From the NCBI GenBank assembly GCA_913041495.1, contig CAJWHT010000035.1:1-37379 (forward strand): a stretch of 37,379 nucleotides of DNA. The letters run 5' to 3'. Origin of the DNA: an uncultured Desulfobacteraceae bacterium. GTDB taxonomy: Bacteria > Desulfobacterota > Desulfobacteria > Desulfobacterales > Desulfobacteraceae. The position numbers were made by a program, and so were the translations under genes. The notes below the pieces were generated by a model. The model worked only from the letters and a program-made list of their open reading frames with translations. It was not told the origin of the DNA and did no database searches. Every line of letters starts with the position of its first letter. Positions within the stretch are counted from its first letter, which is position 1. Below, piece by piece: positions 8,801 to 18,799 of this stretch.

Positions 8801-11016
8801 CGGCGTTTCATCCGGGACAATCCCAGGCGCTCCATTTTTTCTGCCGCATCTGCCATATCCCGTACCATGGGCGTGCCCTGGAAAAACAGGGTGCGGTTGA
8901 AATCCCTACGGATAAAGCCCTTGCGCTCCAGCCAGCTCAGGCCGATGCGGGCCCGGGCATCCCCGCCGTCGTCCGGGTCCTGCCCCATGATCCGGGCGAT
9001 TTCTCCGGGGGTGATGATCACCTCCGGGGTTTTGGTTCCTCTTTTTTTCAGGATGCCCAGGATCTTTTTAACATCTTTCAGGGAAAGCCGGGACAGGGCA
9101 TTCAGGGAAAACTGGCTCTCAATATCCGCCTGCTCGTAAAGGAGAATGCACTCCGACGGCATAAGATCCCGCCCGGCGCGCCCCGCCTCCTGGAGATAAT
9201 TTTCCAGGGAGCCCGGAATATCCGCATGGATGACCAGGCGGATGTCCTTTTTATCGATGCCCATGCCAAAGGCGTTGGTGGCGCAGATGACCGGGATGGC
9301 GCCTGCCACAAAGTCATCCTGGATATTCCGTTTGTCCGGCTCGCTGCGGCCGGCATGAAAGGCATGGGACAGGATGCCCCGCTCGTTTAAAAAATCGCTG
9401 ACCTCCTCCGTCCGCCTGCGGCTGGCGCAATAGACGATGGCGCCGCCGCCATTCTCCGCCAGGCCCTCCTGAAGGCAGTTGAGGATAACATCGTACTTTT
9501 CATTCCGGGTCACCGGCCAGACCTGGAAGGAGAGGTTGTCCCGCTCCCCCCCGCCGATAAACGAGGCAAGATCAATACTGAGCTTTTCCTTAAGATGGCT
9601 GATGATCTCTTCGATCACATCCTTTTTGGCCGTGGCCGTGAACGTCCCCACCAGAGGGGGGCGTTTCACCGCTTTCCCGTATGCGGCGATAAACTCCGCC
9701 ACATGGAGGTAGTCCGGCCTGAAATCATGTCCCCACTTGGACAGGCAGTGAGCCTCGTCAAACACCCAGCACCCCACGGTGCGGGACCGGATGAGATCCG
9801 CCACACTCCTGTTCCGCAACTGCTCCGGCGAAATGTACAAAATGCCCACATCCCCCAGGCGGACCTTTTCCATGACCGCCCCCCGTTCCGGCAGGGTCAG
9901 GCTGCCGTTAATGGCGGCGGCCACCTCCGTGCCCGTGGCCCGGTTCAGATTGTCCACCTGGTCCTTCATCAGGGCTTTTAAGGGAGAAATGATCACCGTA
10001 AGCTCTCCGAGCCTGTGATACCTGTGCAGTGCCGGAATCTGGTAGCAGATGGACTTGCCGCCCCCCGTGGGCAGAATGCCCAGAAGCGGCACCCCCTGAA
10101 GGCCTGCCTCGATCACCTCCTGCTGCAGGGGCCTGCCGTCGGGCAGGTTCCTGTAACTGTCAAACCCAAAGTATTTTTTCAGCAATGCGACGGCATCGTT
10201 GTTTGCCCGGCAGTATTCGCAGGTGTCGTCAGCACAGGCATACCGCAGCGTCCGGATGATATCGGCGATCTTTGGGAACCTGTGGCCCACCCAGGGCGGA
10301 ATAACGGAGTTGCTTCCGGCCACCATGACCCAGGAGAGGACATAGGCCAGGACGACCCGTCTATCCGCGTCGCCGGCATATGTCTGCCAGACAGCGTCAA
10401 ATCCGTTCTCGCAAACCTTTCCTTTAATTAGCCTGAGAAACGCGTTTCGGGCCGTTTCCGGGGAAAACGCATCCCCCCCAAACGCCGCGAACAATTCTCC
10501 CATCCCCCTTCCCAATGCCTCGAAGGCAAAGGCGCAGCATCCCAGAATCCCGGGGCGTCTTTCTTCCAGCGCCCTCAATGCCGCGGCCTGATCTTCAAAC
10601 ACTGCCAGGGACAGCCTTGCATCGGCCACGGGATCGTTTTTCCCGCTTCTCACCAGCTTATAGTCCTTCACCAGGCTGTGATAGGGATTTTCCGGAAAGG
10701 CCAGGGGGGAGAGGAACAAGGTGTCGATCACGGGCAGGTCCAGAAAAGACGCACCAGGCAATACCGCTTTTGCGGCCGGGATATCATGGACGATGATGTT
10801 ATGCCCCAGAAGGCAGGCGGCAGGCCGCGAAAAAGCGTCCAGTTCATTCAGGGCAGCCTTGATATCGCTGATATCCCGCAGATCCAGGGACTGATCCCCC
10901 AATACCGCACCGATATGAAAAATCCGGCCGTCCGGAAGGGTTTCAAAATCTACGGCCAGAATATCCTGAGCTGCAACAGATCCCATTCTGTATTTATCCC
11001 GTGTTTCGTTGTTCAC
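5839..11016 (-). CDS. Giant exonuclease-RecQ-UvrD fusion helicase
   Basis: The GTG at 11014-11016 is chosen because a GGAGG site (11027-11031) lies 10 bases upstream; an earlier GTG at 11040 has none. The product is about 1725 residues. Residues ~18-150 are DnaQ-like exonuclease (D23 and E25 in VDFET, D77 in GHNIIVHD, D132 in VADARL), though the usual His/Tyr before the last Asp is an Asn. Residues ~290-650 are a RecQ superfamily 2 helicase: Walker A Lys321 (PTGGGKS), DEAH 420-423 followed by CLSKWGHDFRPDY, and AGRAGRD near 612. The typical RecQ zinc-binding cysteines are not seen. Residues ~1105-1600 are a UvrD superfamily 1 helicase: Lys1120 (AGPGSGKT), DEYQD 1245-1249, GDDDQSIYAFR, SVKGMEFPVVF and GMTRAERQLY. 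A role in DNA repair or processing is inferred; substrate unknown. It is transcribed alone. Confidence 0.9.
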   Translation of the reverse strand: MNNETRDKYRMGSVAAQDILAVDFETLPDGRIFHIGAVLGDQSLDLRDISDIKAALNELDAFSRPAACLLGHNIIVHDIPAAKAVLPGASFLDLPVIDTLFLSPLAFPENPYHSLVKDYKLVRSGKNDPVADARLSLAVFEDQAAALRALEERRPGILGCCAFAFEALGRGMGELFAAFGGDAFSPETARNAFLRLIKGKVCENGFDAVWQTYAGDADRRVVLAYVLSWVMVAGSNSVIPPWVGHRFPKIADIIRTLRYACADDTCEYCRANNDAVALLKKYFGFDSYRNLPDGRPLQQEVIEAGLQGVPLLGILPTGGGKSICYQIPALHRYHRLGELTVIISPLKALMKDQVDNLNRATGTEVAAAINGSLTLPERGAVMEKVRLGDVGILYISPEQLRNRSVADLIRSRTVGCWVFDEAHCLSKWGHDFRPDYLHVAEFIAAYGKAVKRPPLVGTFTATAKKDVIEEIISHLKEKLSIDLASFIGGGERDNLSFQVWPVTRNEKYDVILNCLQEGLAENGGGAIVYCASRRRTEEVSDFLNERGILSHAFHAGRSEPDKRNIQDDFVAGAIPVICATNAFGMGIDKKDIRLVIHADIPGSLENYLQEAGRAGRDLMPSECILLYEQADIESQFSLNALSRLSLKDVKKILGILKKRGTKTPEVIITPGEIARIMGQDPDDGGDARARIGLSWLERKGFIRRDFNRTLFFQGTPMVRDMADAAEKMERLGLSRMKRRIFSTILHFFFNADPNALMSADDICTELGKIKDLPDKYLDSREVISLLSDMAKTGLVREGVIMSAFIRPKGKNKAVDVLDYFSRAEKKMAGLMAEMAAESGIDTEGEAGIFNLRRMSQRLKDAGFDRVNTEAVERILRCLANDKGETGGKSLKITGRRGTDQRWVRRAVDWDTLGERMARRHQAAGLIIEAIIRALPASLRSGQAEVLAKFFISDILADMTGHVFLSGFKGDTRALVERSLLYLHDIKALTLQNGLGVFRQAFTLELTPGAAGRRYTKADYAPLSLHYDQKNVQVHVMEKFALLGLEKIRTALNFVADYFTASHEDFIRQYFPGEKKIIHTAMTAQSYRQIVQSLENDIQETVTAMPQDRNLLVLAGPGSGKTRLIVHRCAWLMKAKSIDPSAILVLCYNHRAMLELRKRIRALAGRMGSHITAMTFHGFAMRICGRAFAENSSRDPKGEAVNFDGLIDEAVDILRGNREVAGLGIGMDGDEARELLLARYRYILVDEYQDIDRRQYDFISALTGRMAADADARISIMAVGDDDQSIYAFRNANVEFIRRFKEDYDADTFYLVENYRSSFPIITAANAFIARNRDRMKTDHPICINRRRKAEETTPAACPPDRMVQLVRAPDLPSQAVFIAGTIKKILAGNPALTPGDIAVVSRLGIGHPPLVALRMALAREGIDFCYPLKAGGGFPVSRLREIRHLLNHLETRKKESLRPADLKSSVMETFSRENNWTALVGQMLDAWENINPDMAISLARAHDFIWEALAEERQEHKTGTGVFSGTVHSVKGMEFPVVFILDGGWRSGTAFEMEEERRLFYVGMTRAERQLYICATDNSANPHINPLAANGFVTETSAPKASIPGFSEDITVSVLGMSDIYLRYPGLRPDTDEIHKRLTRLETGDRVQLIKKGGHMFITDRQGGILSRLSNNAGRKWQACRHHILSARVMGIVGRKRSDEDDNSPGKIRTDSWELPIVEILHRRF

Positions 11017-11213
11017 CCACGCATTACCTCCATGGCACACATATCATAAACCGGCAATAACGGCATAAGGTATTTTCCCTGGCACCCGCCGGCAGCCACG
11101 GCCAAAGCCATATGCCGGACTCTTGATAATCCTTTTATCCTTTGTTATATCTTCTTTGATCAAAGGCAAGATCCTGTTCGTACATTACATTTTCATATCA
11201 CAGGGGGGCTATT
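11017..11213. promoter_or_regulatory. Divergent promoter region between helicase and histidine kinase genes
   Basis: The 197 bases separate divergent starts, so promoters for both genes should lie here. The helicase ribosome binding site is at 11027-11031 (minus strand) and a G-rich site for the kinase at 11203-11208. I do not see a clean promoter consensus or a repeated operator. Confidence 0.4.
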
Positions 11214-13088
11214 GTGTTGACCGGTCATGAAACCGTTCCTTCAAAACCGCCGCGATCCGGGGGATCCCAGATAAAGCTGGCCATATACATTTTCCTGCCT
11301 TTGGCCTTGATTACATCCTGCGCCCTCTGGTTTTTCTATTCCCAGGAGATAAACTTCCTGAAAACCAACCTTAAAAAAAATGAATCCAGTATCGTAAATA
11401 TAGAGAGCGCAAAGATAAACGGGGATTTTGATCTGATTATTTCAGATCTTCTTTTTTTCGCAAGCTACAATCAACTGCTGAACATGCTGGACGGCAAAGA
11501 ACACGCCCTGGATCAAACAGCCTCGGATATTGCGCTGTTTGTAAAGGGCAGCAAGCTATTCGATCAAATCCGGATACTGGATATCACGGGGATGGAAATG
11601 ATCCGGGTAAACTGGCAGGACAACACCCCGGTCATCATCCCGCAGGAAAAGCTTCAGTTTAAAGGAAGACGGTACTACTTTTTAAATTCCGTGATGCTGG
11701 AAAAAGAGCAGATTTACGTCTCCCCCTTTGATTTGAATATGGAAAAGGACAAAATCGAAATACCCATCAAGCCGACCATTCGATTCGGAACCCCCATATT
11801 TACAAGGGACGGTGCCGCAAGCGGGGTCATCATCTTCAATTACATGGGAAAAAACCTGATCAACTCCTTCAAGAATCTTGTGGCGGGTTCCTCAAGTTTT
11901 CAGATGCTGTGCAACCCTGACGGCTATTGGCTGGTGGGGCCGGAAACCGATCTTGAATGGGGCTTCATGTATGAAGACCGGCAGGACCAGACCATGCGCC
12001 AGCACTATCCTGAGGCCTGGGAAAAAATCGCAGATTCTGAATCAGGCCAGTTTGCAGATGAAAACGGGTTATTCACATTCAACACCGTGTATCCGCTCCT
12101 GGCAAACCAGCAAAAAGTGCTGAGCCACAACGAGATCTTAGCTGACGGACAATACCTGAAAAAAATTAAACGCTACTATTGGAAAGTGATTTCTCTGGTT
12201 CCCCGGGATCGCATTCAAGAGATTGAAAACAGAGCGGCGGGAAAATACCTCAACATTGCCCTGGCCATAACCATGGTCATGGGGATTTTATCCGGGTTTC
12301 TGGCCAAAGCGATCCATAAAAGGAAAACAGCGGAAGCAAAGCTGATTGAAACGAACCGGGAACTGAAACAAGCAGATGAAATGAAGAATAAATTTCTCGG
12401 TGTGGCAGCCCATGATTTGAGAAATCCGCTGATTTCCATACGGGGGTTCAGTGAAATGATTCTTGATGAGAGCGTCGGTCCCGTCAATGACGAACAAAAG
12501 GAATTTATAGACATCATTAACACCACCAGCCAGGACATGCTTTCGCTGGTCAATGATCTTCTGGACGTTGCGGTGATTGAAAGCGGTTACCTGAAAATGA
12601 CCCCTGAAAAGCAGCCCTTGGAAACGGTGCTCAAGGAACGGGTACACTTGGCAGAAAATATAGCCGCCCGCAAGAAGATGACACTGGATTGCACGATACA
12701 CGAAGGACCCGACTTTAGTTTTGATAAAGGCAGGATCGCCCAGGTCATAGATAACCTGGTGGGTAACGCCATAAAGTTTTCCCCCTTTGAATCAAAGATC
12801 GTTGTCCGGCTTGAATGGGAAAGCGATTTCGCCCTCATCTCTATCCAGGATGAAGGCCCGGGGATATCCCCCGAAGAACAATCCAGGCTGTTCGGCAAAT
12901 TCCAGAAACTCAGCGTGAGACCCACCGGGGATGAAAAAAGCACGGGACTGGGGCTGGCCATCGTAAAAAAAATAGTTGACGCACATAGCGGCAGTGTTTC
13001 TGTGGACAGCCAACTGGGGGTTGGGACAACGTTCCAGGTAAAACTCCCCCTGCATACCCAAGATGCGGCAGATGCGACACCCCCTTAA
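11214..13088 (+). CDS. Membrane sensor histidine kinase
   Basis: The GTG start follows a GGGGGG-type site 5 bases upstream. Residues ~24-45 are a first membrane segment (IYIFLPLALITSCALWFF). Residues ~46-340 form a periplasmic sensor region of Cache-like pattern. A second membrane segment lies at ~345-365 (LNIALAITMVMGILSGFLA). Then come a short coiled linker, a HisKA domain with the phosphoacceptor His near residue 400 (GVAAHDLRNPL), and an HATPase domain with the N box DNLVGNAIKFSP, G1 DEGPGISPE and G2 TGLGLAIVKKIV. No receiver domain is attached and no response regulator gene is adjacent. The signal is unknown. Its 3' end is convergent with the diguanylate cyclase gene. Confidence 0.93.
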   Translation: MLTGHETVPSKPPRSGGSQIKLAIYIFLPLALITSCALWFFYSQEINFLKTNLKKNESSIVNIESAKINGDFDLIISDLLFFASYNQLLNMLDGKEHALDQTASDIALFVKGSKLFDQIRILDITGMEMIRVNWQDNTPVIIPQEKLQFKGRRYYFLNSVMLEKEQIYVSPFDLNMEKDKIEIPIKPTIRFGTPIFTRDGAASGVIIFNYMGKNLINSFKNLVAGSSSFQMLCNPDGYWLVGPETDLEWGFMYEDRQDQTMRQHYPEAWEKIADSESGQFADENGLFTFNTVYPLLANQQKVLSHNEILADGQYLKKIKRYYWKVISLVPRDRIQEIENRAAGKYLNIALAITMVMGILSGFLAKAIHKRKTAEAKLIETNRELKQADEMKNKFLGVAAHDLRNPLISIRGFSEMILDESVGPVNDEQKEFIDIINTTSQDMLSLVNDLLDVAVIESGYLKMTPEKQPLETVLKERVHLAENIAARKKMTLDCTIHEGPDFSFDKGRIAQVIDNLVGNAIKFSPFESKIVVRLEWESDFALISIQDEGPGISPEEQSRLFGKFQKLSVRPTGDEKSTGLGLAIVKKIVDAHSGSVSVDSQLGVGTTFQVKLPLHTQDAADATPP

Positions 13089-13112
13089 AGGCCAGGGCCG
13101 GCACAAGACGGC

Positions 13113-14351
13113 CTAAAGGCGGTCATCAGTCCTCTCGTAAGTTTCAACCCGGTTTCGGCCCTTTTCCTTGGCCCTGTAAAGTGCTGTATCGGCATGTTTG
13201 ATGACTGTCGCAAGGTCATCCGCCTCACGGACCTGGGCCACCCCGAAACTCAGGCGAATGTCAATAGATGGAACGAAATCTGCCCCGGATACCGGCGTGG
13301 AAAAAATCCCCCGCAGCTTTTCCGCCACCCCGCAGGCATCTGCAAGCACGGTTTCAGGCAGCAGGATGAGAAACTCCTCCCCGCCCCAGCGGCCGGCCAC
13401 ATCCTCGGCCCTGATATTGGCGTCCAGCCGCTGGGCCACCCGGATCAGGGCCTGGTCCCCGGCGTCATGCCCCCAGGTATCATTAATCCGTTTAAAATGA
13501 TCGATATCGCAGATAATCAGGGAAAAGGGCCGGCCATGGCGGCGAAACCGCGAATACTCAGCGCTCATCACTTCGTTGAGCTTTCTTCTGTTGTAAAGGG
13601 AGGTCAGTTCATCCTGGCAGGCCAGCACTTCCTGGGCCTTTGCCTGGCGCCGGGCCAGGTTGACCAGTCTTGCGTTGATCATCAAATGAAGCGAATGGGA
13701 TAAAAGGAGGATGAGGGCCAGGGACGCTGCCTGAAGCAGATGATCCGGAAGGGCCGGGGTATAATAATCCGCCGCCCCCCCGGAAAAAACCGCCAGGAAA
13801 AACCGTATCAGATATACAAAGAGAAACAGCAGCAGGGTGATTCCGGTGTTAAAGGCATATCTTCGATGATCCGGTGATGCCCTGAAAAACACCATAAACA
13901 GAATATACGACAGGATGGCAATAATGGCGCCTGAAAAAATCATGATCCGCATACGGACATCCGGGCTGCCCAGGGTAAACCAGGTATATACAAGAAAAAA
14001 TACTGATAAAAAGACAGGTAAAAAGGTGGTAAAAGATCCCATGGCCATCCGCAGCCCCAGAAACTGGGCCATGCCCGCAGCAAGCATCACATTCCCTGCA
14101 ATCATCAGGGTATTTGCCGCTGCCACACAGATCAGTTCGGGTAAAACGCCCTTGAGCAGGGCCAAGGAGACGCCTGCGGCCATGAGAACGAAATATCCAA
14201 CAAAGGCCCCGACCCCCCGGAACCGTCCCCGCCCCATACGCCAGGCCGCCGTCATCACATAGGCGGAGATATACAACACCATCAGGAAAACCAATGCCAG
14301 GGTTTTCATATCAAAGGCCTGAAGCCAGGATATTTGTGCTGTGCCGGACAT
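13113..14351 (-). CDS. Membrane-bound diguanylate cyclase (GGDEF)
   Basis: The ATG at 14351 (product MSGTAQISWLQ) is preferred to an upstream in-frame TTG at 14399, which has no ribosome binding site. The N-terminal ~230 residues contain about seven hydrophobic segments, followed by a short linker (RRQAKAQEVLACQDELTSLYNRR) and a GGDEF domain. The active-site loop is GGEEF near residue 322, and RAED stands five residues before it, which is the RxxD product-inhibition site. It should therefore synthesise c-di-GMP from two GTP and be feedback-controlled. The membrane region may sense a lipophilic or redox signal. Its position beside the histidine kinase may be coincidental because the genes are convergent. 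Confidence 0.92.
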   Translation of the reverse strand: MSGTAQISWLQAFDMKTLALVFLMVLYISAYVMTAAWRMGRGRFRGVGAFVGYFVLMAAGVSLALLKGVLPELICVAAANTLMIAGNVMLAAGMAQFLGLRMAMGSFTTFLPVFLSVFFLVYTWFTLGSPDVRMRIMIFSGAIIAILSYILFMVFFRASPDHRRYAFNTGITLLLFLFVYLIRFFLAVFSGGAADYYTPALPDHLLQAASLALILLLSHSLHLMINARLVNLARRQAKAQEVLACQDELTSLYNRRKLNEVMSAEYSRFRRHGRPFSLIICDIDHFKRINDTWGHDAGDQALIRVAQRLDANIRAEDVAGRWGGEEFLILLPETVLADACGVAEKLRGIFSTPVSGADFVPSIDIRLSFGVAQVREADDLATVIKHADTALYRAKEKGRNRVETYERTDDRL

Positions 14352-14517
14352 AAGGCCCTGACATATATCCGGGGTAAAAAAAATGCAAGAAAAATACAAT
14401 TAAGAAGGACACCGCCTAAGCCTGTCCAAAGACTTCTTTTTTAATATCTTAAAATCTATTATAAACAACGAGAAGAACCGTCAACGGACAACCTTTTTTT
14501 GTGGACTTTTACAGGCA

Positions 14518-15711
14518 ATGGATATGAAACGCCAGGGATTAAAATGGATGCTTGCTCTGCTCGCCGCAGGGGCCATCCTGTTTTTCAGCCGCGACATGAT
14601 ACGGGAAGGTGAGGTGCCGGAAACGACGCCCCATGGCACCGGAGCCGATGCCGTGGCGGTTGAACTGGCCCCGGTGCGTATAGGACCGATGCGTCTTCTG
14701 CGCACCTTCAGCGGTACCCTGGCAGCCAGATCCGAGTGCCTGGTGGCCCCCAAGGTGAGCGGACGGGTGGAATACCTGGCCGCGGACCTGGGAGACGAGG
14801 TGACCCGCGGGCAGGTGGTGGCCAAACTGGATAACGGGGAATTTGTCCAGGCCGTTGCCCAGGCCGAGGCGGATCTGGCGGTGGCTGTCGCCGGGCGCAC
14901 CGAAGCCAAAAGCAGCCTTGAAATCGCCGGCCGGGAACTTAAACGCATGCAGACCCTTAAAACGAAAGGGGTCTCTTCTCCCGCCCAGGTGGATGCCGCC
15001 CGTGCCAAACACCTGGCCGCCGAGGCAAAGCTGGAAATCGCCAAAGCCCGTGTGCTAAGGGCCCGGGCCGTCCTGGAATCCGCGCGTATCCGTCTGGGGT
15101 ACACCACCGTTGCCGCAGAGTGGCAGGGCGGCGACACGGTCCGGTTCGTGGCGGAAAAAAGGATGAGCCATGCGGAAATGGTTCCGGCCAATACGCCGCT
15201 GCTGCGACTGGTGGAACTGTCTCCGCTCACCGGCATCCTGTTTGTCACGGAAAAGGACTTTGCACGGCTGGTGCCGGGGCAGAAGGCAAGCATCTCCACA
15301 GATACCTATCCGGGTGAGGTCTTTTCGGGACACATTTCCCGCATCGCCCCGGTGTTCGATGAAGCCACCCGCCAGGCCAGGGTGGAGCTTGAAGTTGAAA
15401 ATCCGGGATACCGGCTCAAGCCGGGCATGTTTGCCCGTATTTCAGTGGTGCTGGACCGGGTGGCTGATGCCGTCATGGTACCGGAGGCGGCGTTGGCAAA
15501 GAGGAACGGCAGGCAAGGGATTTTCCTCGTTAGACTGTCCGGGGATACCGTGTCATGGCAGCCGGTGGAAACCGGTATCCGCCAGGGAAATTTTATCCAG
15601 ATAAAAAACACTGACATTTCCGGGCAGGTGGTGACCCTGGGCCACCAGATGCTGAAACACGGCTCCCGTATCCGGCTCACCGGGCAGAGCGCAGAAAGCC
15701 GGACGAACTGA
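14518..15711 (+). CDS. RND efflux periplasmic adaptor (membrane fusion protein)
   Basis: An N-terminal membrane anchor/signal ([15 protein letters not shown]) is followed by the standard adaptor order: beta-barrel/lipoyl half ([31 protein letters not shown], near residues 75-110), an alpha-helical hairpin of Ala/Lys/Glu-rich repeats (about 110-200), the second lipoyl half, a beta-barrel ([19 protein letters not shown]) and a membrane-proximal domain ([17 protein letters not shown]). It bridges the inner-membrane pump and the outer-membrane channel. The stop overlaps the start of the pump gene (TGATG at 15709-15713), indicating translational coupling. A second ATG at 14524 is an equally possible start. 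Confidence 0.93.
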   Translation: MDMKRQGLKWMLALLAAGAILFFSRDMIREGEVPETTPHGTGADAVAVELAPVRIGPMRLLRTFSGTLAARSECLVAPKVSGRVEYLAADLGDEVTRGQVVAKLDNGEFVQAVAQAEADLAVAVAGRTEAKSSLEIAGRELKRMQTLKTKGVSSPAQVDAARAKHLAAEAKLEIAKARVLRARAVLESARIRLGYTTVAAEWQGGDTVRFVAEKRMSHAEMVPANTPLLRLVELSPLTGILFVTEKDFARLVPGQKASISTDTYPGEVFSGHISRIAPVFDEATRQARVELEVENPGYRLKPGMFARISVVLDRVADAVMVPEAALAKRNGRQGIFLVRLSGDTVSWQPVETGIRQGNFIQIKNTDISGQVVTLGHQMLKHGSRIRLTGQSAESRTN

Positions 15712-18700
15712 TGGGACTGCCTGGGTTCAGCGTTCGACGCCCCGTATTCACGACCATGGTAACGCTCATGGTGCTGATTATCGGTCTTTTCGCCCTAAGC
15801 CGCCTGAAAATCGATATGCTGCCCCAGATTGAGCTGCCCACCCTCACCATCCGTACCCAGTATGAAGGGGCCAGCCCCGAGGTGATGGAGCGCCTTATCA
15901 CCCGCATCATTGAAGAGATCGTGGCCACGGTCCCGGGCATCCGGGAAATGACCTCCACCTCCTCCGAGGGCAACTCCAATGTCACCGTGGCCTTTGAATG
16001 GGGTACGGATATCGATGTTGCCGCCCTGGATGTCCGCGCCGTGCTGGAGGACGAGATCAACGAACTGCCCGACGACATTGTCCGCCCGAGGATCCGAAAG
16101 TTCGATGTCAACAACTACCCGGTGGTGCTGCTGGGCATCTACAGTCAGCTTGATCCGGTGGAACTGACCCGGATTATCGAAGACCAGATCCGGTACCGTT
16201 TCTCCAGGATTCCCGGCGTGGCCCAGGTGGACCTGTGGGGGGAATTCAACCGTGAGATCCGCATCGAACTTGATCCGGACCGGGTCAAGGCCCTGGGACT
16301 TCCCCTGGACCGGGTGATCGCCGCGGTGAAAAACGCCAATGTGGATCAGCCGGCCGGCAAAATCGAAAAGGGGCGGTACGAAGTGGTGCTGCGGGCTCCT
16401 GCGGAATTCAGCGGGCTGGACCAGATCCGGAACACGGTACTGGCCGTCCACCAAGGGGCGGCCGTGACCCTGGGGCAGGTGGCCACCGTCCGGGATACCT
16501 ATGAAAAGCGGAACCGGTTTATCCGCGTCAACGGCGAACAGGGCATCCGCGTGGCCATCCGAAAGCAGGCCGACGCCAATACCGTGGATGTCTCCCGGCG
16601 GATACTTTCGGAAATCCGGGCCGCCAACCAGGCCTTTCCCCAGTTAAAAATCGTCCCCGTGACCAATCAGGGCAACTTCATTGAGCGCTCCATTTCCAAC
16701 GTGGCCCGGTCCGTCATGTACGGAGGCGGCCTGGCCGTTCTCATCCTGTTTTTCTTCCTGCGGAACTTTCGCAGCACCTTCATTATTTCCCTGGCCATCC
16801 CGCTATCCATGATCGCCACCTTCGCCCTCATGTTTTTAAACGGTTTTACCTTCAACCTCATGACCCTGGGCGGACTGGCCCTGGGGGTGGGCATGATGGT
16901 GGACAGTGCCATTGTGGTGCTGGAAAATATTTTCAGAAGATCCGCCGAGACCGGTGAAGCTCCGGACACGGCGGCCATCCGGGGGGCTGACGAGGTGGGG
17001 CCGGCCATCACCGCCGCCACCGTCACCACCCTTGTCATCTTTCTGCCCCTGGTGTTTGTCCGGGGGGTTTCGGGCATCCTTTTTACGGAGATGGCCTACG
17101 TGATCATTTTCGCCCTGGGCTGCTCCCTGCTGGCGGCCCTGTCCCTGGTGCCCATGATGGCCGCCAAGCTGCTGCGGCTCAAAAAACGGGACACCCGGGC
17201 CTCCGCATCCCTTCTCAACCGATTTTTCAACCTGTCCGAAGCCTTGTTTGACGGCCTTTCCAACGCCTATCTGAAACTGCTGGGAGCGGTCCTGAACCAT
17301 CCCGTGGCCACGGTGGCCGTGTCCTTTGCCCTGCTGGGGGCGGCCCTGCAGCTCATCCCCGGCATCGGCACGGAATTCATGCCTTCAAGCGACGAAGGCG
17401 AGGTGCGGGTCACCGGGGAGATGGAGGTGGGAACCCGCCTGGAGCTGGCAGACCGCCAGACCCGGCTGATGGAAGCCATTGTCTACCCGGCGGTTCCCGA
17501 AGCGGTCTCGTCCGTGGTGAGTGTGGGGGCATCGGGCCGCAGGCCGGGGGATACCGCAAAGGGGGACATTCAGATGTCATTGCCGCCGTCCGGGCAAAGG
17601 GAGAGGGCCAATACGGAAATCGCCCGGGATCTGCGGCAGCGGCTGGAAGGTAAAATTCCAGGCATGAAAATCCGGGCCCGGGCACCCCGGGGCCAATTCC
17701 TGCTGGAACGGGTATTGAACACCGAAGAAGGGCTGACAGTGGATGTGCGGGGATTTGACCTGGCCGTCCTGGACGCCCTGGCGAAGCAGGCCGATGCCGC
17801 AATACAAGACGTGCCCGGCATTACGGATACCCGGATCAGCCTGACGGCAGGGGTACCCCAGGAAGAGATCCGGGTGGAACGGGACAAGGCAGCCGACCTG
17901 GGGATCTCCGTCAGGAATATCACCGATATGATATCCACGGCGGTGGTGGGGGCCAAAGCCGGGGAATTCCGCCAGGGGGGCGAGTCCTGCAGGATACTGG
18001 TAAAGCTGAAAGATGCTGAAAAAAGATCTTTGGACGAGATCCTGGACCTGACCCTGGAAACCGCATCAGGGGGCCGGGTGGCCCTTCGGAACCTGGTGTC
18101 CGTCACCCCGAGCCGGGGGCCTATGCTCATAGAGCGCAAGGAGCAGCAGCGGGTGGTCTCGGTCAGCGCCAATGTGGCCGGCCGCGACCTGGGGTCCGTG
18201 GCGGCGGAAGTGGAGAATAAACTGGCCCAGGTTCCCAGGCCCGCCGGGTATGACCTTATCGTCGCCGGCGGCTACCGGGAGCAGCAGCAGGCGTTTCAGG
18301 AGCTTCTGGTCTCCCTGGTCCTGGCCCTGGTCCTGGTATACATGGTCATGGCCTGCCAGTACGAATCCCTCATCAATCCCCTGGTGGTGATGTTTTCCGT
18401 CCCCATGGCAGCCATCGGCGTGCTGGTCACCCTCTATCTCACCGGGACCACCTTGAATATCCAGTCCTATATCGGCTGTATCATGCTGGGCGGCATTGTG
18501 GTGAACAACGCCATCCTGCTGGTGGACCAGGCCGGCCAGCTCTTCCGGTCCGGCACCGCCGTGCGGGATGCCGTCATGGAAGCGGGGCGCAGAAGGCTGC
18601 GCCCCATCCTCATGACAACCCTTACCACCATCCTGGGACTTTTGCCCCTGGCCCTGGGTGTCGGGGAAGGGGCGGACGCCCAGGCCCCCCTGGCAAGGGC

Positions 18701-18794
18701 GGTGGTGGGGGGACTTGCCGGGTCCACCCTGATCACCTTGTTCCTGATACCGGCCGTATACACGCTGTTCCATCCAGAACCCAAAGGGAGTTGA
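15711..18794 (+). CDS. RND family inner-membrane efflux pump
   Basis: At 1027 residues it has the full AcrB-like length. The first helix ([19 protein letters not shown]) is followed by the typical [23 protein letters not shown] motif, a large periplasmic loop, helices 2-6 containing the proton-relay segment [18 protein letters not shown], a second periplasmic loop and a second helix bundle ([56 protein letters not shown]). The relay has one Asp followed by Ser where AcrB has a pair of Asp, as in many non-Acr RND pumps. It expels substrates using the proton gradient; substrate is unknown. It is coupled to the adaptor upstream and the channel downstream. Confidence 0.95.
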   Translation: MGLPGFSVRRPVFTTMVTLMVLIIGLFALSRLKIDMLPQIELPTLTIRTQYEGASPEVMERLITRIIEEIVATVPGIREMTSTSSEGNSNVTVAFEWGTDIDVAALDVRAVLEDEINELPDDIVRPRIRKFDVNNYPVVLLGIYSQLDPVELTRIIEDQIRYRFSRIPGVAQVDLWGEFNREIRIELDPDRVKALGLPLDRVIAAVKNANVDQPAGKIEKGRYEVVLRAPAEFSGLDQIRNTVLAVHQGAAVTLGQVATVRDTYEKRNRFIRVNGEQGIRVAIRKQADANTVDVSRRILSEIRAANQAFPQLKIVPVTNQGNFIERSISNVARSVMYGGGLAVLILFFFLRNFRSTFIISLAIPLSMIATFALMFLNGFTFNLMTLGGLALGVGMMVDSAIVVLENIFRRSAETGEAPDTAAIRGADEVGPAITAATVTTLVIFLPLVFVRGVSGILFTEMAYVIIFALGCSLLAALSLVPMMAAKLLRLKKRDTRASASLLNRFFNLSEALFDGLSNAYLKLLGAVLNHPVATVAVSFALLGAALQLIPGIGTEFMPSSDEGEVRVTGEMEVGTRLELADRQTRLMEAIVYPAVPEAVSSVVSVGASGRRPGDTAKGDIQMSLPPSGQRERANTEIARDLRQRLEGKIPGMKIRARAPRGQFLLERVLNTEEGLTVDVRGFDLAVLDALAKQADAAIQDVPGITDTRISLTAGVPQEEIRVERDKAADLGISVRNITDMISTAVVGAKAGEFRQGGESCRILVKLKDAEKRSLDEILDLTLETASGGRVALRNLVSVTPSRGPMLIERKEQQRVVSVSANVAGRDLGSVAAEVENKLAQVPRPAGYDLIVAGGYREQQQAFQELLVSLVLALVLVYMVMACQYESLINPLVVMFSVPMAAIGVLVTLYLTGTTLNIQSYIGCIMLGGIVVNNAILLVDQAGQLFRSGTAVRDAVMEAGRRRLRPILMTTLTTILGLLPLALGVGEGADAQAPLARAVVGGLAGSTLITLFLIPAVYTLFHPEPKGS

Positions 18795-18799
18795 ACCGG

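Noticed and set aside
8257-9390. Long plus-strand open frame inside the helicase gene
   Set aside because: It is antisense to conserved RecQ coding sequence, lacks protein-family features and exists because GC-rich codons suppress stops on the other strand.
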